DNA from: Methylobacterium gnaphalii
GTDB lineage: Bacteria; Pseudomonadota; Alphaproteobacteria; Rhizobiales; Beijerinckiaceae
NCBI RefSeq assembly: GCF_007992215.1
Contig: NZ_BJZV01000002.1
Coordinates: 310,001-374,000, forward strand
DNA length: 64,000 nucleotides
Reading direction: 5' to 3'
Made by a program: the position numbers and the translations under genes
Notes under the pieces: generated by a model
What the model saw: the letters and a program-made list of their open reading frames with translations, nothing else
Database searches by the model: none
What the model was told of the DNA's origin: nothing
Shown: positions 44,297-50,707 of the stretch, piece after piece
Layout of the letters: the number at the start of each line of letters is the position of its first letter
Position numbering within the stretch: the first letter of the stretch is position 1

Positions 44297-45913
44297 TCAG
44301 TTCGCCGGGCCGACGTGCCGCCCGTCCAGGACGCACTCGACCAGGGCTTGGAGCGTCCGGACCGACCCGCCGCGCCAGTGTTCCGCCACCAGGTCGAGCT
44401 CGCCCGGCGTCAGGTCGGGCAGCCATAGCTCGTCGAGACCCCGCTCCCGGCGGACGTCGGCGGTGATGCCCTTGGCCAGGACGGGCAGCGAGGCGACCGT
44501 CGGTCGGGGCATGTCGATGACGCGGAACCGGGAGAGGAGCGCCGGGTCCAGGCCGTCCGTGCTGTTCGCCGTGGCGATGTAGGAGACGCCCGACAGGTCC
44601 ACGGCGCACTCCAGGAAGGGGTCATGGAAGAGCTTGGAGGTCTCCTTCTCGGTCAGGTTGAGAATTCCGTCGGTCAAGCGGCCGTTGTCCGTCCGCGTCC
44701 CGGCGCGCGAGATCTCGTCGAGGACGATCAGCACCGACGCCGCACCGGCCCGCTTGATGGCCTGCAGGGGGACGCAGGCGCGCCCCGTTGACCACTGCCG
44801 CGACGTGCCGATGAACGAGCCGTCCGCGACCGCGCCGCAGCCGTAGACCGTAACCGCCAAGCCGAGCTCCTCGCCGATCCTCCGGGCGAGCCGGCTCTTG
44901 CCGCTGCCGGGCGAGCCCCGCAGCAGGATCGGGGCCAGCCACGCGTACGGGCGCCCGGCGAGCGGCGCTAGGATGGCATCGATGATCCTCTCGCAGTCGG
45001 GAAACTCCCGCGCGAGGCGCCTCGTCACGCGCGCCAGGTCGGGCGCGACGACGAGGGGGAGCTGCCGGCCCGCGACAGGGGCATACTCGCCACGGGCGTT
45101 CGACGAGACCGAGCCGGGCTTTCCGTTGCTGTCGCCGTCCTTCACGCTGCCAGGAAGGTGCGCGACGGACGCCAGCACGAGTAGGCTCGGGCCGTCCTCG
45201 ATGGGCTCCCTGCGTGCCTCGGCGATGGCCTTGGCGAGCGCGGGCAGGCTTCCCACGGGGGCGGCCGACGCGACCGCGCCCCGGAGTTCGACGCGTCCGT
45301 GCCCGCGCCACTGCCCAACGACGTCCGTCAGCGCATGCTCCGGTAGCCATTGCACCCGGACCTCTCCCTGGAGAATGGTCCCGCCGACCGCGGTCGCGAG
45401 CAAGTCCTGCATGTCATCGTCGCCGGGGCTCGCGTCGCGGAGGGCCTGCCACGTCAGCGCGAGGAGATCCTGGGCAGCGGACCCTTCCCCGAGCCCGGCG
45501 CAGTAGAACGCGAGCCGGCCGCAGAGCTCGTCGAGCGGGTCCGAGAACCGACAGGACCGGTCGAAATCGATGTCAACCGCCGGCCGGAGGTCGAGCAGCC
45601 GTCCGAGCTCCGACCGCATCGCTGCGAGCTGAGTGTGGAAGGTTCGCATCGCACCGCGCCCTGGGCGGCCGCGCCGGCTGGCGTCGAGCAGGCGCGCAGC
45701 GGCGGTCCACGCTCCCTGGAGGAACTCGGCCATGGTCCAGGAATCCCCGACCAGCCGGTACAGGCCGAGGCGGTCGTCAACGACGAGGGGCGGCCACATC
45801 AGGGCGAGGTAGGCGTACAGGTCGCGGTGAACGCTCTCGCCGTAGAGCGGTGCGCCGGCGAGGAGTGCGCGCAGCGAAGCGGGCACCCCGAATGCGGGAG
45901 TGTTCTCGTCCAT
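44297..45913 (-). CDS. AAA+ ATPase, Lon-like module
   Basis: A 538-residue protein. The AAA+ core occupies about 310-480: Walker A RGSPGSGKS (332-340), Walker B VLIVLDE (394-400), sensor 1 IATAN (446-450) and the arginine finger in LLSRFRV (462). The N-terminal 300 residues are helical and unrecognised, and no protease domain follows. The core resembles Lon and RuvB-like remodelling enzymes. Among mobile-element genes it may remodel a replication or packaging complex, but no partner is identified. Confidence 0.8.
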   Translation of the reverse strand: MDENTPAFGVPASLRALLAGAPLYGESVHRDLYAYLALMWPPLVVDDRLGLYRLVGDSWTMAEFLQGAWTAAARLLDASRRGRPGRGAMRTFHTQLAAMRSELGRLLDLRPAVDIDFDRSCRFSDPLDELCGRLAFYCAGLGEGSAAQDLLALTWQALRDASPGDDDMQDLLATAVGGTILQGEVRVQWLPEHALTDVVGQWRGHGRVELRGAVASAAPVGSLPALAKAIAEARREPIEDGPSLLVLASVAHLPGSVKDGDSNGKPGSVSSNARGEYAPVAGRQLPLVVAPDLARVTRRLAREFPDCERIIDAILAPLAGRPYAWLAPILLRGSPGSGKSRLARRIGEELGLAVTVYGCGAVADGSFIGTSRQWSTGRACVPLQAIKRAGAASVLIVLDEISRAGTRTDNGRLTDGILNLTEKETSKLFHDPFLECAVDLSGVSYIATANSTDGLDPALLSRFRVIDMPRPTVASLPVLAKGITADVRRERGLDELWLPDLTPGELDLVAEHWRGGSVRTLQALVECVLDGRHVGPAN

Positions 45914-46012
45914 GTCGGTACATCCGGGTTGGCGCGAGCGGCACAGGCCTCTCAGCGCTAGGATGCACCCCTTCTATCAGGCGCGGCCCAGGGAAGGGTT
46001 AACCCGACCCAT

Positions 46013-46540
46013 TCACTTGTCTGGATCGTCCCCGGGACGCGTCACCCGCCCGCGCCGGACCGCACGGAGGCTCGCTAGTACGTTGAGCGCACCCCGCTCG
46101 GCGTCGGCTAGGCGGTCGACCGGATGGTCCCGGTCCGAGCAGCGGTCCGCGTACCAGGCAAGGGCGTGCGCCAGCCGGCCGATCCCCTCGGCGTCGTCGT
46201 GGCAGGCCATGACGCCAAGCTCGCGAAGGACACCTGGGTGCATGCCGTTCTTCGCGAGGCGGTCCCGCTGCAGGGACCGTCTGTTGAGCCCGAACGCCTC
46301 CGCCAGAGCGTAGGTCCACCCCTCCGGCCAGAGCCTGGATGCCGCCTCCTCGACAGCCGGGGCGAGCGCGGAGTTCACCTCGACGGGATCGAGCGGCTCC
46401 GCGACGCCGCCGGCGATGCGGTGCGGACGGCGCGCCTCATCGTAGGCCAACGCGTCGCCTGCGCCGATGAAGCCGACCGCAAACCAGCCGTCGGGGATCT
46501 CGAACAGGGTGTCGTCGACGTAGGCGAGGCGGATCTCCAT
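46013..46540 (-). CDS. Hypothetical protein
   Basis: A 175-residue soluble protein starting MEIRLAYVDDT. The N-terminal strand-rich part is followed by helices, including a possible helix-turn-helix-like element (YALAEAFGLNRRSLQRDRL, about 95-115). A DNA-binding role is possible, but no family is recognised. It is upstream of and co-directional with the AAA+ gene. An ATG 15 bases upstream is less likely. Confidence 0.5.
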   Translation of the reverse strand: MEIRLAYVDDTLFEIPDGWFAVGFIGAGDALAYDEARRPHRIAGGVAEPLDPVEVNSALAPAVEEAASRLWPEGWTYALAEAFGLNRRSLQRDRLAKNGMHPGVLRELGVMACHDDAEGIGRLAHALAWYADRCSDRDHPVDRLADAERGALNVLASLRAVRRGRVTRPGDDPDK

Positions 46541-46570
46541 GCTCCGGCGTACCACAGGACCGTAAACGAG

Positions 46571-46600
46571 AAAGGCCCCGGCGCGTTGCCAGGGCCCTTT
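46571..46600 (-). terminator. Imperfect terminator reading leftward
   Basis: Reading leftward, AAAGGGCCCTGGC and GCCGGGGCCTTT pair with one bulge around a 5-base loop and are followed by CTCGTTT. It lies upstream of the 46540 gene start, so it would stop transcripts coming from the hairpin-repeat region. Confidence 0.5.
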
Positions 46601-46610
46601 GGGTCTCGGT

Positions 46611-46757
46611 GTGCCCTCCCGCTGGCGGGAGGCTGGTCCCGCACTGAAGTGCGAGAAGTCAGGGTTAGAGTTGCCCTCCCGCGAACGGGAGGGTTACGGG
46701 CACCTCGCCGGGGGCGTGGCGCATGAAGGTTTGCCCTCCCGGCGGGAGGAGAATTTC
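46611..46757. repeat. Three CCCTCCCG hairpins with exact 60-base period
   Basis: TTGCCCTCCCG-type units begin at 46611, 46671 and 46731. Each is followed at once by its own complement (CGGGAGG), giving stems of 7-8 bp with loops of one to four bases. The sequences between hairpins are unrelated. A fourth related hairpin, GCCTCCC-12 nt-GGGAGGC, lies at 46831-46856 just before the next ATG. They fill the divergent gap between the genes at 46540 and 46864. Confidence 0.75.
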
Positions 46758-46799
46758 GAAATCTAAGCGTACTGCCATCCCGGTCAAGGCCTTCACCAC
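46665..46799 (-). CDS. Possible micro-ORF spanning the hairpins
   Basis: Reading leftward, AAGGAGG is followed by two GTG codons and a frame of about 44 codons ending in TAA. Because the repeat period is 60 bases, the hairpins translate in phase as LPPGGQ and LPFAGGQ, 20 residues apart. The peptide has no hydrophobic segment. It may be a leader peptide, or the frame may be accidental. Confidence 0.3.
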   Translation of the reverse strand: MVKALTGMAVRLDFEILLPPGGQTFMRHAPGEVPVTLPFAGGQL

Positions 46800-46863
46800 G
46801 CCTCCTTGTGGATAGCGACCCCTCGCGGGAGCCTCCCTCTGAGCGGAACGGGAGGCAATTCGC

Positions 46864-47202
46864 ATGGACGGGCGGACCACGAGCATGGAGGGGCATGTAC
46901 GCGCGCTCGGGGCCGCCATCTCGCGGCGCGAGTGGAGCGAGGTCGAGGCTGCGCATGCCGCGATCCGGGACCGCGCCCGCACCGCGGCGGTTTCCGACGC
47001 CGAGCTCTCGGCCATGGAGCGGATGGGCTGGCCCGAGATCAACGCCTTCCACCAGGAGCTCGCCCGCGGGCAGGACGTCCGGGAGTACGGGGGCGGCTAC
47101 TGGTGCTAGGCGATCCGCCGCCTGTTCGGGCTGCCCTCCACGCTGGACACCGTCGAGACCTACCAGGACGTCGCCCGCGCCATGGTCTGGAGGGCCGCCT
47201 AA
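46864..47202 (+). CDS. Small hypothetical gene interrupted by in-frame TAG
   Basis: An 81-residue frame ends in TAG at 47107-47109, just after EYGGGYWC. The same frame continues for 30 protein-like residues (IRRLFGLPSTLDTVETYQ and more) to a TAA whose last base starts the next ATG (TAATG). That coupling suggests the true end is at 47202 and that TAG is read through, or that a once longer gene carries a nonsense mutation. GGGAGG precedes the ATG within a hairpin. No function is recognised. Confidence 0.55.
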
Positions 47203-47489
47203 TGCTGACCGACACCGAGCTCCATGGCCTCGCCCGCACCGTGGTCGACCTGCCGCCGGAGCAGGAGCGCGCCGTAGCCGACGCGGTCGCCGGCATCCGA
47301 GCCGAGCGCGCCCAGCGGAGGGAAGAGCGCCTCGCGGAGCTGCGGGCGATGTCCGACGAAGACGTCATGATGCTGATGTTCGCCCGGCATCACGACAACT
47401 GGCCGAACCCGGATGCCCTGACGCTCCTGCGCGAGGCCGGCTTCGTCCGGGGTGCCGTCCTGGAGAAGGCCTGCCGCGAGGGCTACTAG
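47202..47489 (+). CDS. Small acidic helical protein, ends at TAG with coding-like continuation
   Basis: A 95-residue soluble protein with a charged helix at 40-55 and MSDEDVMMLMFARHHDN in the middle. It ends ACREGY-TAG. The frame continues RYGHEFLGDG, which reads like the missing C-terminus, before degenerating across the next start. The start overlaps the stop of the previous gene. Function unknown. Confidence 0.5.
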   Translation: MLTDTELHGLARTVVDLPPEQERAVADAVAGIRAERAQRREERLAELRAMSDEDVMMLMFARHHDNWPNPDALTLLREAGFVRGAVLEKACREGY

Positions 47490-47527
47490 CGCTATGGCCA
47501 CGAGTTCCTTGGCGACGGGCGCCCCCC

Positions 47528-47602
47528 ATGTCGGACGAGGACGACCCCGATTAGGTGGCGGCGCGCGCCTATGACCTCGCCGACCTGATGAAGGGGGCCT
47601 AA
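47528..47602 (+). CDS. Micro-ORF with internal TAG
   Basis: The frame reads MSDEDDPD, TAG, VAARAYDLADLMKGA, TAA. Both halves are typical of small acidic proteins in this cluster, and the TAA is 3 bases from the next ATG. Without readthrough only eight residues would be made. Confidence 0.4.
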
Positions 47603-47605
47603 GCT

Positions 47606-47920
47606 ATGCGACCGCTGGACCCTCAAACTGACCAACCCATCGAGGTGACCATTCACCGGTACGGTGCAGGTGGCTATGAGCCGATGCGGCCGCTGCCCGG
47701 TTACCCCGACGATGTCGAGGGCTACCCTGACGACGAGCTCGGGGTCGCCGAGGGGGAGCCCGCACGTCCCCGCTTCGAGGGCAACCGCCGGGCACGCCGG
47801 AGGGCGGCCGCGCTGAAACGGAAGGGCGTCCGGGTCGTGGTGGGACCGCCGGTCTTCTACCCAGTGAGCCCGGACACGCTGCGCGTCGCCCGTGGGCAGG
47901 CGGAGGTGAGGAAGGCATGA
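47606..47920 (+). CDS. Hypothetical protein
   Basis: A 104-residue protein with an acidic first half and a basic helix (NRRARRRAAALKRKG) followed by VRVVVGPPVFYPVS. It ends in TGA overlapping the next ATG by 4 bases and has no internal TAG. GGGGG upstream serves as ribosome-binding site. Family unknown. Confidence 0.55.
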   Translation: MRPLDPQTDQPIEVTIHRYGAGGYEPMRPLPGYPDDVEGYPDDELGVAEGEPARPRFEGNRRARRRAAALKRKGVRVVVGPPVFYPVSPDTLRVARGQAEVRKA

Positions 47921-48369
47921 CCGAGCACGACGGCTATACCGACGCCGACCTCGCCAGCCATGGATGGTCTCCCGGCCTCTACTCCCTCCGAGGCCGCGAC
48001 TGCCGGGAGCGCGCCATCGGCGACAAGCGGGCGATCCGCTGCCGGCCCTGCGCGGTCTCCGTACTCCGGCTGGCGGAGGCCTACCCGCCGTCGGCAGAGG
48101 CCGCGGGCGCGCCGGTTCGCCGCTACGCCGTCCGGGACGCTGCCTCGGGGCTCATGTTCCGCAGCCACTCCATGCACCCGCAGCGCCGGTCGTGGGACGG
48201 CCTCGCGACGGCGCAGGTCTACCTCCAGCGGTCCGCGGCCGAGGCGACCGCCCGCCAAGTGCGCCAGCCCTGGGAGCAGTTCCGGCCGCATCACCCGACG
48301 CTCTACTCGGAGCGCCTGGAGCCTTAGGTCGTCGAGGTCGTCGAGGTCGAGTTGAGGATCGCGCCATGA
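47917..48369 (+). CDS. Hypothetical protein, ends at TAG or reads through to TGA
   Basis: A 136-residue frame has a CRPC motif (about residues 42-45) and a conserved-looking centre (RSHSMHPQRRSWDGL). It reaches TAG at 48325. In-frame codons then continue as VVEVVEVELRIAP to a TGA that overlaps the next ATG by 4 bases. The preceding gene pair shows the same ATGA coupling, which argues that the longer product was the original one. The extension contains a short GTCGTCGAG repeat. Confidence 0.55.
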
Positions 48370-48668
48370 GCGAGATCCAGTTCTGGTAGGCCACGGTCCA
48401 CGGCCACGACCGCCCCAAGGTCGTCGAGGTGATCATCGAGGACGGCAAGCCAGCGTACGTTTGCGAAGCGGGTGCGCCGAGCATCGCCGCAGACGATTTC
48501 GACCGGTGCGAGGTGCGCCTGATCGAGCGGGTGCTCCCGGCCGGGCGCGCCACGGCGGCGGTCGAGAAGCTGCGGGAGGCGGCTAACACTCGGTGCGGGG
48601 ACGACATGTGGAGCCTCATCTGCGAGACGATTGCGCTCATCAAGTAGAGCGGCGGGAACAAGGCATGA
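48366..48668 (+). CDS. Hypothetical gene with TAG at codon 8
   Basis: The frame begins MSEIQFW, meets TAG at 48387-48389, then continues for 85 residues of clearly coding sequence (TVHGHDRPKVVEVIIEDG and onward). It meets another TAG at 48645-48647 and finally SGGNKA and a TGA overlapping the next ATG. A GTG at 48429 could start a shorter protein of 72 residues, but it lacks a ribosome-binding site. This is the clearest amber-interrupted gene in the cluster. Confidence 0.5.
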
Positions 48669-48931
48669 CGACCGACGCAACCGCGCTGGCCAAGCTCGAC
48701 GAGTGGACTGGCATCTGCGGCGACGCACCGGAGTTCCTCGTCGAGGAGCTCGCCGCCCTTGGGTTCGTGGTCGCCCGGAGGGAGGACGTCGAGCACCACC
48801 GGCAGGAGCTCCGGGAACGGCGCCGCCGCGGCGAAGGCCACCTGGCAACGGCGTGGTGGCGTCCCTGTCCATCCCCTGTTCGCCGCCTGAATCTAACAGG
48901 GCCCCGACATCGCTGCCGGGGCCCCATCTGA
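48665..48931 (+). CDS. Hypothetical acidic protein
   Basis: The first 60 residues look natural (EWTGICGDAPEFLVEELAAL, then EDVEHHRQELRERRRR). The remaining 28 are read through a terminator hairpin and are probably not the original C-terminus, so a frameshift near 48840 is likely. The start overlaps the previous TGA. Function unknown. Confidence 0.45.
   Translation: MTTDATALAKLDEWTGICGDAPEFLVEELAALGFVVARREDVEHHRQELRERRRRGEGHLATAWWRPCPSPVRRLNLTGPRHRCRGPI
48899..48924. terminator. Bidirectional terminator between convergent small genes
   Basis: GGGCCCCG and CGGGGCCC form a perfect 8-bp stem with a 10-base loop, between the rightward gene at 48665 and the leftward gene ending at 48939. Confidence 0.65.
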
Positions 48932-48938
48932 CGCCTGA

Positions 48939-49154
48939 CTAGATGGCTGAGTTCTCGCACTCGGCGAGGAACTCGGCCACCTCCTCCAGGCTGTCCAGCC
49001 AGTCGGAGATCGCCGCAGCGCGGTCGCTCTCCTGCCAGCGCTCGGACATCTCGTCGAATGCCGCCCGCTGCACCTCCACGAAGGTTCGCAGTCCGCCTTC
49101 GGCTTGATCGAGCACTTTCGACAGCCCCGAGGGGATACTGGTCTTAACCGACAT
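48939..49154 (-). CDS. Hypothetical protein
   Basis: A 71-residue acidic, fully helical protein (SVKTSIPSGLSKVLDQAEGG, then a Trp-containing amphipathic helix). GGAGG precedes the ATG. It has no membrane segment or known motif. The stop is TAG and lies directly before a terminator, so here TAG looks like a genuine stop. Confidence 0.55.
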   Translation of the reverse strand: MSVKTSIPSGLSKVLDQAEGGLRTFVEVQRAAFDEMSERWQESDRAAAISDWLDSLEEVAEFLAECENSAI

Positions 49155-49410
49155 GCTGGGTTCCTCCACGGCCCGGAACCGATGCCGGGCACTTAGTGAG
49201 GACGGGTCCTCGCCGGCGTCGTCGGTGTATGAGCAGCTATGCCAAGCGGAGGGATGCCACGGTGCCGGTTGCAGGCCGGTTAAGCCGACCCGCGCAAACC
49301 GCTGGGGATGCCTCACCCGGCGGCAACCGTGGCCCTAAATGGCCCGCCCCGATTCGGATCCGGGTAACCCGCGACGCCTAGGGTTCGCGCACCAACAGGG
49401 GGGGCGCGGC

Positions 49411-49872
49411 ATGAGCACTGAGATGACCGTGAAGACGGCGTGCGCCGTCTCAAGGGTGAGGGAGGCGCAATTGCGGCTCGCAAGGGCTGAGCGGGTCGCG
49501 AAGGCCGCCGTCGATGCGTGTAACGAGTGGCACGAAGGCGAGTTTACGTCGGCGCTTGTCTTCGTTCCCATGCCTGGGATGCAAGCCGCAGTCGATCTCG
49601 TACAAGTCGACCGCGTAGCTCTCAATGCGGTCTACGACCAGGTCCGGGTCACGTCTGACTTGCCGGAGGGCATCATGATGCATGTGCTCAACCGGCGTTT
49701 CCAAGTGATGTCCGTCAAGGAGTGGTGCGAGCAGGCGCGCGCGTTGGGGGGGCCAAAGATTGGCCATCACTGGCTGCGTTCCTACGTTTCCGACCGCCTC
49801 TACCGCAGCAATGGAAAGGACATCGACGAGCGTGTCCGGAGGGCGGCAATGCTTATGGACGGGCAGGTCTGA
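49411..49872 (+). CDS. Hypothetical protein
   Basis: A 153-residue soluble protein starting MSTEMTVKTACAVSRVREAQ, with an N-terminal amphipathic helix and a mixed C-terminal domain (WLRSYVSDRLYR). GGGGGGGC precedes the ATG; an upstream ATG at 49339 lacks such a site. Codon use is less GC-biased than in neighbours. Family not recognised. Confidence 0.55.
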   Translation: MSTEMTVKTACAVSRVREAQLRLARAERVAKAAVDACNEWHEGEFTSALVFVPMPGMQAAVDLVQVDRVALNAVYDQVRVTSDLPEGIMMHVLNRRFQVMSVKEWCEQARALGGPKIGHHWLRSYVSDRLYRSNGKDIDERVRRAAMLMDGQV

Positions 49873-49882
49873 AGCCAGCGCA

Positions 49883-50092
49883 TTATCCGCCGAATTTTCG
49901 GCGGGCCTCCCGACGGCGCGGACCGAGCGCCTTCGCTAGGTCCGCCGGCCGGGACGCCCGGACGAACCCGGGGCCGTCCCGGCGCGCGGCCGCCGCATCG
50001 GCCAGGTCCTGCGCCAGCGCTCGCCAAGCGGCGTCCCGCTCCTCGCCCGCGGCGGCATACGCCAGCATCTCGTCCATCACGCGATCCTCCAT
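49883..50092 (-). CDS. Small hypothetical protein
   Basis: A 69-residue helical protein rich in Ala, Arg and Glu (MDEMLAYAAAGEERDAAWRA), ending in TAA and convergent with the previous gene. A start five codons later is equally plausible. No function is recognised. Confidence 0.45.
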   Translation of the reverse strand: MEDRVMDEMLAYAAAGEERDAAWRALAQDLADAAAARRDGPGFVRASRPADLAKALGPRRREARRKFGG

Positions 50093-50141
50093 TGACTAGA
50101 ACATATGGAGAACAAGATAGCTCGTTTAAGCGTGGCCGCTG

Positions 50142-50516
50142 ATGGGCAAGGACGGGATGGGCGAACCTTCGAGCTTGGGGTCGTTCCCCTACCGGCGAGT
50201 GGTGGTCACATGCGCCTGGTGCCCCCGGCGTCGGGGTGACTACGACACCTAGCGCCTGATCGCCCGCCTAGGCGCCGGGACGTCCCTCGACGACGCGCTG
50301 CGCGTCCTCGTCACCCGCTGCCGGTGGCCGAAGCCCTGGGGCGTCCGGGGCCCGAACCACTACCGACCTTGGTGCCGGGCGCGGTACGAGGACCTCGCGA
50401 AGGGGTGGCCGCCGGACCGGGTGTCCGGCGGGTCATTAAAGCAGCATGACACTTACGCGACTTCTTCCGCAAACGGCATCTGTCCCGGGGCAGCAGCAAC
50501 GTCCAACATCATTTGA
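50142..50516 (+). CDS. Cys-containing hypothetical gene interrupted by TAG
   Basis: From ATG 50142 the frame reads to VTCAWCPRRRGDYDT, then TAG at 50250-50252, then RLIARLGAGTSLDDALRVL and a second Cys near RCRWP. Small alphaproteobacterial proteins of this layout (CxxCxRxGxY, then a Leu-rich helix, then a distal Cys) are familiar as one continuous domain, so the TAG sits inside a domain. The tail from about 50430 overlaps a gene on the other strand and is doubtful. Confidence 0.5.
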
Positions 50517-50707
50517 AGCCGTGCCACGTCTTTGCTGAGTATCTGCTGCGCGCAGGCGATGCAGTAATGGTCCCAACTCCGACCATTCCGAACCTTCAAC
50601 CTCATCTCACCCTTGACGATCCGGTGCTTCGAGTTTGCCTGGCATTCGTGCCCGCGTAGAGCGTGGTCGAAGGCTATCGTCTCGACCAGGGAGCGCACCC
50701 TAGGCAT
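50453..50707 (-). CDS. Small PARP-type-like zinc-finger protein coupled to the helicase
   Basis: An 84-residue protein starting MPRVRSLVETIAFDH. The motif HECQANSKHRIVKGEMRL, then W-D-HYC-xx-C, matches the outline of a PARP-type zinc finger (Cys, a Lys-Gly-Glu turn, then His and Cys ligands). Such fingers recognise DNA breaks. Its ATG overlaps the helicase stop by 8 bases, so the two are translationally coupled and probably act together. The ligand pattern is slightly unusual and the family call is inference. Confidence 0.6.
   Translation of the reverse strand: MPRVRSLVETIAFDHALRGHECQANSKHRIVKGEMRLKVRNGRSWDHYCIACAQQILSKDVARLQMMLDVAAAPGQMPFAEEVA

Noticed and set aside
46611-46757. CRISPR array
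   Set aside because: Only three short hairpin units with 42-50-base gaps, no adjacent cas genes, and the units vary in their second arm.
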